A stretch of 64,000 nt of DNA from Diatrype stigma (Eukaryota > Ascomycota > Sordariomycetes > Xylariales > Diatrypaceae), in contig JAKJXP020000103.1 in NCBI GenBank assembly GCA_022225965.2, forward strand, positions 62,001 to 126,000, given 5' to 3'. Made by a program: the position numbers and the translations under genes. The notes beneath the pieces were generated by a model. The model saw only the letters and a program-made list of their open reading frames with translations, did no database searches and was not told where the DNA came from. Of the stretch, positions 36,560-49,224 are shown in pieces; position 1 is the first letter of the stretch, and every line of letters starts with the position of its first letter.

Positions 36560-38533
36560 TCAGCCCCTGATCTTCGTTATGACATTCGACTTCTCCCAGC
36601 GTTGAGCAATATCCATCGCCTGGTCGACTCGCCTCATCGTCTCTTCTTTGCCTAGGATCTCCATCATGGGAAACGCAGTCGGGCCAGACTGCAAGCCTGC
36701 TAGGATCCATCGCAGTAAACTGTAGCCCCAGACACCGATAGACTCTTTCCCCTTGACCTTCTCGAAGATGCCATTGAAAAAAGGGGAGACATGCTCCTCG
36801 AAGCTGCTTCTCGACCAATCAGCGTCATCTATGCTTAGTAGTATGTCTTTCAGCGTAGGTATTAGTTCCGTCGGTCGACACGGGATATCCTCTTTTATTT
36901 CCTCGGGTATTCCCTGTGCATCATTCCGGACTACGGTCCTGCGCCGGCAGATGTACTGCAGGCGCTCCATCTCCTCCTGAAGGCTCTTGAGATATGTCGA
37001 TTCGGGCACCTGCCACAGAAAGTACCTGTGCCTGTATACGTACGTGTTTGGTTGTTTGTAGGCTTTTTGTTCGACAACGAAAACTTTCTTAAGGTAATCT
37101 CTTGAGGCTACCCCATCGCTATCTCCGCGTGGGCGTGCCAGTGGCACCAGGGGCCCGATGGTGTCCTTCATCGGAGTGCTGGCCTCCGGATCGGCAGCGC
37201 GGCCAAGTCGCTCATCCTCAACGCTCTTGATATAGTCTTCGAGTCCTGGTAGAAAGCGCTGTAGGAAGCCGTCTTGGTCCAGACTTTTGACCAACCTCAG
37301 CATATGGTTAACCTGCAGGTGTTTATCTTTGCCGTTCACTGTGATATTGCCCTTCGTGAATTTCAGGTGAAACTAAGGATGTCCCGGTTAGTTCTGTCTG
37401 CTCTTGAGGGGAGTCTAACTTATCGTGTTGTGACTAACTTTCTCAATCATGTCTTCCATGTTCATGACATCCTTCTTGGTTTTGCCCCACTTGGGGTTCC
37501 AGCCGAGCAGCATAATGAAGTTCAACAGAGCGCTGGGCAGGTAACCCTTATTCCGCCAAGACCGTATATCAATATCGTGGTTGCGCTTGCTCAGTTTCTG
37601 CCCTTCTGCATCGACTAGGAGTCCAACGTGGGCAAACAATGGATGACTCCATCCCAAGGCGTTGTATAAGGCTACGTGTCTCGGCGTAGAAATGAGCCAT
37701 TCGGCTCCGCGGATCACATGGGTGATCTTCATGTAGTGGTCGTCGACGACGTTAGCGAAATGGTACGTGGGAAACCTATCCTGCTTGAGGATGATGAAGT
37801 CGCCCCAGTCTCCCCTGTCCGCGACGGGCCCGTAATTAATATCATGGGCATTTGGAGGATATTCGTATTTGAAGCGGACACAATGTGCCTCGCCACTTGC
37901 TGCCCGGCGCGCAGACTCGCTGGGGCTGATATGAGAACAAGCGCCATTATACAGTACTCGTCGTCCGGTCCCTAACAGATTTTTCTGCATGGCGGTCACG
38001 TCCTCGGGGCTGCAGAAGCACCGGTAGGCACTCCCATGCTCAAGAAGCTGCTCTACATGTTTGTGATAGAGGCTCAGCCGTTCAGACTGCTTATAGGGGC
38101 CGTAAGGACCTCCAATATCCGGTCCTTCATCCCAGTGGAGGCCAGCCCACTTCAGGTCCTCATACAGCCTCACTTCAGCATCGAGCACAGTTCTGCTCCG
38201 ATCCGTGTCTTCCAATCTGAGTATAAACTGGCCGCCGGTCGCCTTAGCAAGCAGGTAGTTGTACAAGGCTGTCCTTAGGGATCCGATGTGTAGGTATCCA
38301 GTGGGGGATGGCGCAAACCGAGTCCTGGCCGGCGGAGTGTTTCCCAGACCCCAATCATTTTTCGGACGGGGGCTGTCGGTAACTTCACGCGCAGAAAACC
38401 TGTGCCGTACGACTTGATGTAGATGAGATGGCCGGAACGCCCACGCCCGGTACGGCAGATTCCGTAAGTAGAATGAGTTCACCATGACCCTTCCCCTTTC
38501 ATTCACGCAGCTCCTTCGATTGGCATACTGCAC
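36560..38533 (-). CDS. MSE1: Mitochondrial glutamyl-tRNA synthetase
   Basis: Two exons, 37439-38533 and 36560-37372, join in phase 0 to give 635 residues. The class I motifs are ARTRFAPSPTGYLHIGSLRT (HIGS) and EGQKLSKRN (KLSKR form of KMSKS); FILRLEDTDRSR is a bacterial-type GluRS block. The N-terminus holds a basic presequence (YLRNLPYRAWAFRPSHLHQV). The first Met (38533) or Met17 (MVNSFYL) could be used; the second begins a cleaner presequence. The enzyme charges mitochondrial tRNA-Glu and possibly tRNA-Gln for later amidation. The 3' end lies about 200 bases from the convergent CSN5 gene. Confidence 0.94.
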
Positions 38534-39106
38534 GTACGTTGTGTACTATGTAAACAGATATGCACGCTGAACGAGAATATATTCAACAAGGTATCAGAAA
38601 TACTTAATACTCCCCTTATAAATTATATATACTTATGCAGAATGGAGGGGCGGATTGTATGCGATAAGATAACCAGCACCAGCAAACTACCTACATGTAT
38701 GTAGGCTGGTACCTAGTTAGGTACAATATGTAGTAGGTATGTGTGTAGGTATGTACCTAGGTAGTGGGGGTATGTAGATATTGTACCTACATGCAGGCAG
38801 GTTTTACCCCACCATGTTACCCTTAGGTAGCACTAGGTGCCTACTTGTAGCCTATTTGCAGCCTACTTGCGGCCTACTTACAGCCTTTATCAGCACCCAA
38901 GCACGATTTTGTCACGCCTTGAGCATACTTTGTGCCGCTTAGGAGTTGGTTTTTTCTGTCTCCCACAAGAACAGGAAGTGGGCAGGATCCTTTTATCTTC
39001 GTCAGTTTAATTATTACATTATACTCCTTCGTCAGGTCCAGCCCAGCGCCGAGACGCGAGACGCACTCCTGCAGTCTTCAGGGTCCCAGGATCCTAGAAT
39101 CCCACC
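38534..39106. promoter_or_regulatory. Shared divergent promoter MSE1/DnaJ with ACCTAGGT palindromes
   Basis: 573 bases between two divergent start codons. Between 38690 and 38835 there is a cluster of TAGGTA, TACCTA and CCTAGGTAG motifs; the region just after it has CTACTTGC/CTACTTAC units (about 38838-38885). It must hold both promoters. The role of the palindromes is unknown. Confidence 0.5.
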
Positions 39107-40605
39107 ATGGCAGGTAACGATGATGTCGACTTGTACGGTTCGTGTCCCCCGATTGCCCGCTGACCCGGTCTTACAAACGTGCTACTCGCACGATGCGCCA
39201 TCACAAAGCTGACATTCTCGCCTTGGCTTAGAACTCCTCGGCGTCGACAAGTCCGCGAGTGACAATGAGATAAAGAAGGCGTACCGGAAGGTAAGTCGGG
39301 AGCAGTTCTCAATCCGGCATATCCCACACAGAACGGAAACATGCATGTGCTAACTTCGAGGTCTACTAGCTTGCGCTTCAACACCACCCCGACAAGGTGC
39401 CCGAGGAACAGAGAGAAGAAGCGGAGGCCAAGTTCAAGGCCATAACACAAGCCTATGAGATCCTTCGCGATGAGGACAAGCGCCACCTCTACGATGAGCA
39501 TGGGATGGACGCTTTTGATCCCAGCAAAGGCAGCGGCATGGGCCCTGAAGTTGACATCAATGACATCCTATCCCAGATGTTCGGCATGGGCATGGGTGGC
39601 GGTATGGGAGGAGGTGCCGGCCCTAGGAGACCCAGACGCGGACCTGACGAGGAATCCAAATACACCGTCACCCTCGAAGATCTCTACAAAGGCAAGACAG
39701 TCAGGTTCGCTGCCAACAAAGAGGTCATCTGCCACACCTGCAAAGGCTCTGGTGGCAAGGACAAGGTGAAGCCAAACCAGTGCGATCGCTGCAAGGGTGG
39801 TGGTTTCGTCGAGGTCTTCCGCCAGATGGGTCCTGGACTGGTCCACAGGGACACCGCTAAGTGCGACAGGTGCCAGGGCGCTGGTAACTATTACAAGGAG
39901 AAGGACCGTTGCAAAAGGTGCAAGGGCAAGCGCACCCTCCCTGAGACAAAGCCCCTCGAGATATATATCCCTCGCGGTGCCTGCCAGGGTGAGCGCATCG
40001 TCCTCGAGGGCGAAGCCGACCAGTTCCCCGACCAGACCCCCGGCGACCTGACCTTTGTCCTCGTCGAGGAGCCCCACGATGTCTTCAACCGCATCGGAAA
40101 CGACCTCTCAGCTGATCTTGATATCACCCTTGCTGAGGCCCTGTGCGGATTTTCCCGTGTCGTTCTGAAGCATCTTGATGGTCGCGGTATCCATATTGAT
40201 CACCCCCGGGGCAAGATCCTCCGGCCGGGCCAGGTGCTCAGGGTCAACGGAGAGGGCATGCCCCAGAAGCGAGGGGATGAGAAGGGCGACCTTTACTTAA
40301 ACGTGAAGATCGCCTTCCCTGAGGACGGTTGGCTCACCGACGACGCCGCCTACGAGTCGTTGCAGAAGCTTTTGCCAGGTGCTGCGCCAGCCATTTCGGT
40401 GGATGAAGTAGACGAGGTTGAATACGATGACGACGCGGATATCGAAGATGTAAGTGCCACGCTTCAGCGACCTCGTTCTTGCCATTGGTCATATGAAGTT
40501 AGACTAACGACGATACAGATGGGAGCAAACTCCGGAGATCCACGTTTCGGAGATGGATGGGAAGATGAAGACGATGGCGGACCGGCCCAATGTGCCCAGC
40601 AGTAA
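39107..40605 (+). CDS. YDJ1: Type I Hsp40/DnaJ co-chaperone (Ydj1/Mas5-like)
   Basis: Four exons, 39107-39137, 39232-39290, 39370-40449 and 40519-40605, join in phase to give 418 residues. The domains are in type I order: a J domain with the HPD triad at about residues 36-38 (LALQHHPDK); a Gly/Met-rich linker (MFGMGMGGGMGGGAG); four zinc-finger repeats beginning CHTCKGSG, CDRCKGGG, CDRCQGAG and CKRCKGKR; then the C-terminal substrate domains. The protein ends CAQQ, a CaaX-type farnesylation box like that of yeast Ydj1, so membrane tethering is likely. It stimulates Hsp70 ATPase and delivers clients, including mitochondrial precursors. Confidence 0.95.
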
Positions 40606-41756
40606 ACGCGCTAGTGACGAGATATGATATTGGTTTGGCCACGGCGGCTAGTAATGATGTCGCTTGGTAAACGGGGTTCGCTGTAGGGGTATGGTCACTG
40701 ATGGATGCGTCTCCTCAGGGTTATAGAGGGCCTAGAAGGGAAGATCCTCTTCATAGACCGGAGAAGGCCAGGGCGTCCCTTTGTTCGGCTAAGTGGTAAA
40801 GTTGTATACATACCATTACGGAGAATTTTGGCACTCCTACTTATAGGGCGCCAAGCGGCCTCTGGGCTTATGTGAATGACCTGCTTAAGCACAATGCCGT
40901 CGGATTGGTGGCAGTCTGCGTCCTACCAGGTTGCGAATTGCGCCAGTCCGTTCAAGCAGAATATGAATGAGCAAGGATCGTACTAGATAGGAGCGATTGC
41001 AGCATGAGACATGAGACATAATTGCTAGCCACTCCAAACACACCTTGGCATTCCCATGTCCCACAGTGGAGATGCACCTGCACATCAAACAGCACTGTAG
41101 TGTCCCCTCATCCCTCCTCCCCTTTCCCTCTTTCAACACTGTCTGCTTGGATAATTCATCATGAGGCCCTAAGTTCTATATTTATGATCTTGCAGCCCGA
41201 ATTTCCCCATGTGCAGGCTTAGACCTCGTGATCTGGACGAAGGGTGTTAAACGGGATCGGTCAGGGCTTGAATATCAGGTGAGTGCATGTATGCTTGTAG
41301 CTACACTTCACAGGCTCGATGTCTCGGGTCTGATTTCAACCCGCGATGTATATAGTAGCAGGGGAAAGCACCATTACCTGCAACTATAAAGGCCATTTTC
41401 CGAAATTACCGCGCTCGCGGCCCCGTCCCCCTATCCCACAAGCTCACTTATCAGCCATTTACTACGACGCAACATGATACTTCTGCGCTCAAGCTTCACT
41501 CATTCTCGCTGATGCAGCACTGATACTAGAAGCGCCAGTCGGCCAGCCTCGTAGCCTAGCCAATCTTCCAAGGGCAGTTATGGGATTCTAAGCGAGCGAG
41601 AATTCCCGTCGTGTCAGAAATAATATTAGGAAATCTATCTTGAAGGCCGTAGGGTATAGTTACTCAAACAAAAGTGCCTTGTCTATAACCTAGCGCCGGT
41701 GACCTCTATCGCAAGTACCTAGTCATACAGGTATGTACTCGGTCTATCTCTTACAC
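40606..41756. other. Convergent intergenic region
   Basis: Between the 3' ends of the DnaJ and NADH dehydrogenase genes. No gene is supported. The first few hundred bases on each side are probably 3' UTR. Confidence 0.5.
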
Positions 41757-43735
41757 CTAAAACCTCGAAATGTCCCTACCAAATATCCACCTGTTTGTTA
41801 TAGTCAGCTACTAATAGTTCATCGAAGAGTCAGGAATAGCTTATACTCACGTCATTGCCCAGTAGAATGGAACGGCTGCGAGAAAATATAGTTAGCGAGA
41901 TGTCCTCTACTATGGTGGGTGTCGGGGTCCTCGAGAATGTGTATAGGGGTAACTGATCGAGGGGATTGCTCACTGATCTTATTCCTGATGCTCATGCTCC
42001 TGGTAAGATATGCTGTGCGCCAAAGGACCCAGGCTGCCCATCCCTTCAGTTCGTCGGCATTGCTCTGGTGTATAGCCGTCCAGTTACCGAGGTACGTCAT
42101 CGTACCCCAATTGCGAAATTGGAACTCTTTCTCGGTAACATCGCCCTTGTTGAGTTGCTTCGCTAGATGGGTAGCCTTCTGGCTGGCAACTTGAGCGGTA
42201 GCAGGCAGCCCTTTCCCTATATACCGATGCGAGTCAGCGCTTTTTTTAATCCAGAAGCCTTCGGAACCCCAGGAGGAGCTGTGGAAGTCGCAAGAGCATG
42301 TCAATGAGTGCCAGGTTCCTGCAGTGTCGAAATGGCAACTTTCACGTATTCTACAACGCCTGTAGAAGAATAGGAAAGGAAGCAAAATTGACACAGACGC
42401 CCAGTGCTTACCTGGTATAACAGCACAGTCGCCAATGGCATAAACGTCATTCAGGGGACTACCACGCGAATCTTCACTTCCAGGCTCCGATCCTACTCCC
42501 CGCGGAACTACATTTACACGAAGATATGGATCGGTGATGACCCCCCCAGTCCTAGGGTCCTTCTCCAGCTGTACCTCAAGTGCTGACTGCGCCCCCGGTG
42601 CGTTCGAGGGGCTCTTGAATACCTTAGAACTGAGTTTCTTGATGAGGGGATTCTGCATCAAGCCCGTGCTCCAGACGACGATACCGGCACCGATTTCCTT
42701 GTCGCCATATTCCTTTATCTTAAGCTTCAGGCAACCCTCGCATTCGTCGTCAGGGCGAATGCGCGTCAGGTGGTGCTCTGTTTTGACGGAAATTCCCCCC
42801 CGCATGAACGTATCCATGGCATACTGGGCCAGGGTCTTATCGAACATTGGAAGTACCTTAGGAGCCACGTCATAAACGGTGATGCTGACGAATTTCATCA
42901 ATTCCGGGTATGTCTTGACAAGGTCTTCCTTTATAAGGTCGTGTAGCTCCGCGGCGTACTCGATACCTGTCGGACCACCGCCTACGATGGCGAAATGAAG
43001 AAGCTTCTTCCTTTCCTCGTCTGTAGTGATAGGCAAGGCAGCTTTCTCGAACGTCTGCAATACTTTCATACGGATCTTTCGAGCGTCACCGATGTCGCGG
43101 AGGAAGTTGGCGTATTCCCTTACACCCTCGATTCCGAAGGTCTGACTGTAGGATCCCACAGCAATGACCAGCTTGTCGTAACTCACATCGAAGGTAGCCC
43201 CCTTTCTAGCGGCTTCGGCCGAAGGCTTTGCCATTGACTGGGTTCCCGAGCTGAGGTCATCGGTCGTGTTTGCTTCGACCCGGACTGTCTTGCGTGCAAA
43301 GTCTATATCATCTGCCCAGCCCTGATGGAAGCCGTGGAGACCCAGTCGTCTGACCGGCTCGAGTACGGCGCGCATTTCTAACGTGCCAACAGCCGTCCCG
43401 GCAAGCAAGGGGGTGAACACAAAATAAGACCGAGGAGATATCATGATGCTTTCATATTTCTTCGGGTCAAGAGCCTTGGCCAATCCGTATCCGGCCCATC
43501 CGGATCCCAAAATGACGACTCGTTCTTTGCGATCTGGTCTCAGCTGTCAGAAGAATAGTCCATCGAGCTGGATGGGAATGATAGGTTACTGACTGGCTGT
43601 ACTATCCGTCTCGGTACTAGCCATGCGGGAAGCCCCGAGGAGCCTTCCATGTCGTCGTCCCAGGGTGACAGCACGCTTGAGCAAGGCCGGGACTGCCCCT
43701 CCCGGACCTGGTGTTCGAAGGCTTGTAGTATACAT
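41757..43735 (-). CDS. Alternative (rotenone-insensitive) NADH:ubiquinone oxidoreductase
   Basis: Five exons, 43590-43735, 42412-43538, 41974-42216, 41851-41875 and 41757-41790, give 524 residues. The C-terminal exons rebuild VPFYWAMTWIFGRDISRF, the typical end of fungal type II NADH dehydrogenases. Two dinucleotide folds are present: VVILGSGWAGYGLAKAL for FAD and HFAIVGGGPTGIEYAAELHD for NADH, with VYAIGDCAVIPG near the C-terminal part. No EF-hand insert is seen. The N-terminus (MYTTSLRTPGPGGAVPALLK) is a mitochondrial presequence. The enzyme passes electrons from NADH to ubiquinone without proton pumping; internal or matrix-external facing cannot be decided. The first intron has two possible boundary pairs (A/AT or CA/A) that differ by a few residues. 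Confidence 0.93.
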
Positions 43736-44726
43736 TGTCACGCAAGCAACAGTGAGAAGCTGCAAAGTTTCAGAGACTTGACTGTTTTTGAGTCGAAGCT
43801 AAACAAACAACCAAAGTGTCCTTTTATCGTCCTTAACGTATAGCGGCATAGTAGTCCGTCCCTCTCGCCCGGGTTATTATCGCCCCTCGATCTCTCCCCG
43901 GCCCTATCAGCCCCGTGCACCTGCGAGTGCTTATGATCATTCTTAACGTATGCATGACTGTGTGTCGCCTATTATTTCACTGGGGACAAACTAGGTACAT
44001 ACGTAGATAGTAAGCGCATATGATATCAGGTCAACGAAATAAACGCGACGAGGTCGACGGGATATCCCACCGCGTCAAGCTGCTAGCTCATCATCGATAT
44101 TTCGGTACCCACCACACAGGCAGTTCAAAGAATTAGACCAACAAGAAAGTTCCTGGTTCGCACATCACATCATCTTATACCATCTTATCCCATGTGATTT
44201 ATACGGTCTTGGAGGAACTGTACCCTCTGTAGGTTTTATCTACATAATAACATACAGTAATTACACATTAACATATCGTCACGCTGACCACTTACAGTAC
44301 CATAATATGGCAGTAATTCTCAGTCCTGTTCCATAGGCTCGGGTTACCCGGGTAAAACTGGGTACTTCGTAGTGAAGTTTCTGCTAGGCCCGTGTCTATC
44401 AAAAGACTGACGCCCAGTCAGCCAGTTCTTGGCAGACGGCTGCCGGCGGTGTCTCAGCCTTACCCTACGTAGGCAATAGTTGGTATCCACGCCGACCCGG
44501 TCTCGGTGTAATAAAACCTCCAAGGCGAGAAAAAAGAAAAATCACAAGCCTGGTCTTTGGCGCCGTCACCGTGCTAGTTCGGGCCCGCAGGTTAAGGCCG
44601 AACGGCGAGAGGTCCCTAAGATTGCGTGTTTTGGGCCTTAGATAACTAGCTGTTGGGCCCAACGTTTAATTGATCTGTGTAAGCGGTCGCTTTCCAGAAT
44701 ACACGTCATCGTGGGTAGGTACTAGT

Positions 44727-44967
44727 TGTTGGGCCCAATATCTGACCTAAGCTATCTCTTAAAACACGCCATCGTGAAGCCGTTCGTCTCGTCAGGGATG
44801 CCTATTTACTCTCCTATCAACGAACCTATCGATCGGTCCCATATCGCACTCGTACAATTGGCTCGGCTTGTTTACAGATGTTCTCACATGCGTCAACTCA
44901 CTTCGTAGTCTTGACCACTTTACGAGTTGTTCCAGGTATAGCCCACAGTAGGAGTGAATCACCAACA
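44727..44967. mobile_element. Possible solo LTR (tentative)
   Basis: The 241-base segment begins TGTTGG and ends CCAACA, a TG..CA inverted-end pattern found in LTR retrotransposons. The flanking five bases (CTAGT and CTCTG) do not match, so no target-site duplication is present. Weak evidence. Confidence 0.2.
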
Positions 44968-45032
44968 CTCTGGGTCTCCACGCAACTTAAAGGGGTATAG
45001 GTTTATCAATCCTGGTTAGTAATCTTAGTAAA

Positions 45033-45035
<3 letters not shown>

Positions 45036-45063
<28 letters not shown>
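45036..45063. repeat. (TA)n microsatellite
   Basis: Perfect TA dinucleotide tract. Confidence 0.95.
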
Positions 45064-45067
<4 letters not shown>

Positions 45068-46603
45068 TTACTCTGTATCTTGTTTGATACTCCCACCGAG
45101 ATGTAAGCCGTGGTTAATACACGATTTTGCGATACCCAACGCCAACACACTGTAGTGCTGTGGTCTTTAAATCTTCCGAGTGCTGCATTGGAAGGGTCGT
45201 TTATGACTATCTCGCGTAGCTAAGGGGCCCCCTGGTCTTATTACGGATTGGGGAACGAGGAGGGCGGTGGGTAGCCTATGATGTTCCTAGATGTCGATTT
45301 TATCTTATATCTTCGAAGCTCCGGCGTATTCAGTTGGGACCTCCACGGACCTCACTGCGGAGCATATTATGGGAAGGCAAGGTACATTGTAGGGACATTA
45401 CGATTTCCAGCCACGACCTTTCCTACCAGGTAGCAATGGTCAACGGCTTGACGCAATGTCTCAGTAGATTGGTTTTTCACACCCTTTGTGGCAGTTGCTG
45501 GTCGATTTCCTCATGAAACCAATGCTTTACACATTATCCTGTAGACATCAAATAACCTTAGACCTAAGAAAAATATGGTCTCGATGTCAATTGTATTGTG
45601 CCAACCAAGGAGAAACAGTAAATGGATGTTTTCAAGGGCTATAATGCGATGATAATCTGAGAAAGGGGTTAAAGGCATTGTCTTCAGAGACGTGTGAAGG
45701 TAGGTGAGAAGCAGTAACATGAGACAGGGCGCATGACTGTCCGGGAAAAGGGGGAAGGCGAAGAACTAAAAAAGCAGCGAAATAATAGCATGCGCACTGA
45801 ACGTTCAATTGAACTGAACACAATATAGAAAGAGATATAATAGCTTCTAGATGCCATCGTTAGCTAATGCTACTATGGATAAACTCCGTCCTTGAAGATG
45901 TATGTAATGTAGATGGAAAATGAAAGGCAAGGCAACCACCGCACAAACGTATTTTGACTATTAACTATCGCTATTACTACTCCGGTCTTGCTTATCCTTA
46001 TACCCAGATATAGGTTAGCACGCGGTACTCCTACAGTTAATTACTCCGTGTGGTCATCGTCCGAGCGGACAAAGCCCACATGCTGATGGGCCAGCAATTG
46101 AATACCACCACGGCTAAGATAAGACCTGAGATGCAATGGTGTTTTATCAGTTCGGTGGTAGTGAAGGTGTTCTCGCCTGTGAATTCGATATAGGGGTGAT
46201 ATAGGGGTGAATGTACAGTATGTGGCCATAGAGATGCGGAAAGATGGCCTGACCACGGCCCGTCATACATTGCCTCAAGCTGGGACTATACGCCGATATT
46301 TACACGGATAATGTACATAGTAGTGATGAAATCTGCATTAAATCGCCTACCAATCACTCCACTTGACGAGCTGTCTTATCAGCATCTTCGCAGGTAATAT
46401 ATGTCTTGATATATCTACCATCACGCCCGTCATAACGAGCGATGATGGCTCAGGGAATTGACCTCGATAATAACACTGTCTAGATAGCAAGTTGACGAAA
46501 CATGTAAGCCCCCCACGAAGTAGGCTTTACGCGATGCTATATTAACAGTCTAGATATACAGCTAGAAAGGTGTTAGCATCTTGTTAGGTACCAGACATGC
46601 GAG

Positions 46604-47754
46604 TTATGTTGGCTCACCATTGGCGTATAACGAATAGTTATCGGCGTTGGCCAGGGATTTCTCGGCATCGAGAGCCGTGATATTGTCATATCCATAAGCC
46701 CAGTCATTGGTATGAGGACTATACACACTCTCGCAGTGGGTCGTCTCGTGTATAGTCGTTGTTGCCTGGCACTGTCTGTGGCAACCAGGCGGTAAAGGTG
46801 GAAGCGTGTCGTAGAACAGCGGGCACATGACTATGGTATCCATATCCCATAGGGTGTACGCATTCAATGGACCATCGACATCACATAGGTTGTAGTAGTC
46901 GTCGCAGCGGTAGGTCGACACTCCCGAATCGGTAGTTGAACATTCCTTGGCCACAGCCCTGAGGCGATCCTCGACGGTTTTTCGGGTCTCCGACGAGTTT
47001 GTCTTGAAATACTCCACGAACCGATCTGACGTCGGATCCGCCGCATCGTCCGCTGCCGCAGATGCCAGGACTTGGCAATTCGCTATCGCTGTCGTGCTCG
47101 CCGCTTCCCGCGTCTTATTGGCACTGCAGCCAGCGACGTTCATGTTGGTTCGGTCGTCAAGGACCTTGCCTACAAACGAAGCAGCTCTTACCCCGACGTG
47201 CATGCTGACGGAGTTGGATCTGACGGTAACCGCTGGCCCAGACAATGTCGTAGATGGCGCAATGGCGACAGGTATCAACCCTTCAACCGCGAAAGAGTAG
47301 GTCCCGGACTTCTCAAACCCATGCACCATCCCTCCGTCGATCTTGATCTCAATCGTGTCAGAGGCCTTGAGCAGTTGGAAGTGCTTGCTCTGAAGTGCGT
47401 CATGCTGAATATTGGGAATGATGGCTTTGGCTTGGATCTCATCGCCTTGTTGGGGTTAGATCGTCTGCTATTTCCCTTGATCTCAGAGGTACGGTACTTA
47501 CCAGCTTCATTCAGGACTGTAAGCTTCTGGACTGGCAGCTTATCATCCAGGAGCGTGCCAACTTTAAGGAGGTTCAAGTCGGCGGCGCCCGCGTTGGTGA
47601 TACGAGCGACTAGCTCACTAATATCTCCAGACGCAGGCACGGCGAGTTCTAACTCCAGCGGCGAGGAACGCTTGTCGTGCCTTAGGCCATGACCAAGGGC
47701 ACGTCCATTCAAGGCGATGCTCGCCAATACTAAGAGAACCCGGCTTGGAAACAT
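46604..47754 (-). CDS. Secreted deuterolysin-type metalloprotease (M35)
   Basis: Two exons, 47502-47754 and 46604-47445, give 364 residues. The 56-base intron (GTAAGT, branch TCTAAC, acceptor AAG) restores LTVLNEAGGDEIQAKAI; reading through instead hits another frame. The signal peptide is FPSRVLLVLASIALNGRALG, followed by a KR site and a propeptide to about residue 175. The catalytic domain has ten or so cysteines, the HExxH helix TTIHETTHC and the aspzincin third-ligand block TNDWAYGYD. These proteases are zinc endopeptidases that prefer basic proteins and are made as proenzymes. A TATAAAAG box lies 78 bases upstream. Homologues are common nutritional or host-interaction proteases in fungi. 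Confidence 0.93.
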
Positions 47755-47831
47755 GTTGTTGAGTCGATGTTTATGACCTAGGATCAGCCTGATTCCATGT
47801 TGGCCCCCTTCCTCGAAGGGGTTTGCACAAG

Positions 47832-47839
47832 CTTTTATA
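47832..47839 (-). promoter_or_regulatory. TATA box of the M35 protease gene
   Basis: TATAAAAG on the minus strand, 78 bases upstream of the ATG at 47754. Position and sequence suit a strong inducible promoter. Confidence 0.55.
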
Positions 47840-48720
47840 ACCCAACAACTATCTAGCTCTCCGTATAAACCCCAGGTTTTTTGTGTTGTCAATACCCGCT
47901 GCTATTACATGACGAGGGATCTCTTCGCTCGTATTGAGCTTAGATACTGCCAATTCTAGTAAGGCTACCGCTCAATGCGATCGCCAAGTCTCATGATGCA
48001 ACCCTGCAGTCCCACACTCGTGCGGCGGTCTTGCCATTCAAAGTTAGCCCCCTTGACGCCGGTAGGGGAACGAGGCAATGCGCAGGGTTGTAGATTTGCA
48101 CGACTTAGGTAGATGGTTACGAGTGCCTCGTATAACATATACTATATTACTCGATATCTTAAGAAGGTTAATGTCACCCTCATCGGTACCAACTGATAAT
48201 TTGTATCTCTATCAGAACCAGGAACGAGATCCCATGTGTTGGGAAGGCCGATCTCGAGTTCCAACTTGGCCTGTGTTATCAGGCAATGTTCTCATTGTAA
48301 TCGTATTTCAAGTAGTAAGACGTACGCATCCAATCTTGATAGTATACACCCACGTCTCGTATAAGCACCCAACAGTATGTTACAACTCTCCCCCAAAATT
48401 TGTCAATTCTGGTTAGCAATAACTCGTGAGTATACAGTAGCGCTCTAAAGGGGAAATTGGTACTAGGTAAGCCAGGGAGGGTTGGTTCTGGCTTTGTTGA
48501 CTACTGACTTATGCACATCTTGAGCCACGAATTCTGATAGATCGAAGAAGGTGAGAACACTTGGTTTTGAATATCAGAAGATCTTCTATGAAATCTCGGG
48601 TGCTCGTCCCCGTAATAGGTCTAAAAGGAGAATCTTCACCAGGTCACAGAAGGGGTTGTAGGGTTGTCAAGACCGGACTAGAAAGAGGCACATCCTTATT
48701 ATACGACGCAATATGTCAGT

Positions 48721-49224
48721 ATGTGTATGCGCCCAGGAGGTTTTGTCGGGATGCTCTTGTATTATTCCACCAAGCCACTACTCCTTCTATATTCCTTCTA
48801 CTATAATCAGCTACTGTACAGCCTGGTCTTCTTCCATCCCTTGGGCCCTGGTGTCTTCCGCCTGACTATCTCTATCCGATCGTTGACTTGCCCAGCTGCA
48901 ACTTCCCGCATGATGGACCATCTGGAAAGTGCTATCATATGGGATGAAGCTATTGCACGGCCTCTTCGGCTTAATCTGCGTACAGTGTTCCTATTCCTTT
49001 GCTTCACTGGAGACCGTTGGTCACTAGATGTACAGGTTACAGACAAGACAGGAGTTCACTATGGATGTCACCACATCCTCATAGTTGACAAGGGGGCAAT
49101 ACATGAAGAACTCAGAAAAGCCGGGTTATCAAACATCTTCCCGCCACTAAGGAGAACATCACTTCAACCAGACCAACAGGTTGTTAGAAGCGATTCGCCT
49201 TTGGTGGACACTATCACGATTTAA
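48721..49224 (+). other. Unassigned open reading frame, possibly a decayed element
   Basis: The frame of 167 codons has no family resemblance I can name. Its second half (about 48900-49190) reads as ordinary soluble protein, for example MMDHLESAIIWDEAIARPL and VQVTDKTGVHYGCHHILIVD. A second frame at 49181-49369 (LLEAIRLWWTLSRFKSRRLT, ending in a Lys/Arg/Glu-rich tail) overlaps its end, as though a splice or frameshift links them. The second frame ends at the 3' end of the U6 gene. It could be a gene fragment or a transposon remnant. Confidence 0.25.

Larger units (their letters stand above)
43736..46603. other. Long intergenic region
   Basis: 2.9 kb without a supported gene. It holds two copies of TTGGGCCCAA (44653-44662 and 44729-44738), a possible solo LTR (44727-44967) and a (TA)n tract at 45036-45063. 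Small open frames are scattered and lack motifs. Confidence 0.5.

Noticed and set aside
39568..40077. 169-codon minus-strand frame inside the DnaJ gene
   Set aside because: Antisense shadow of the zinc-finger and substrate-binding exon.
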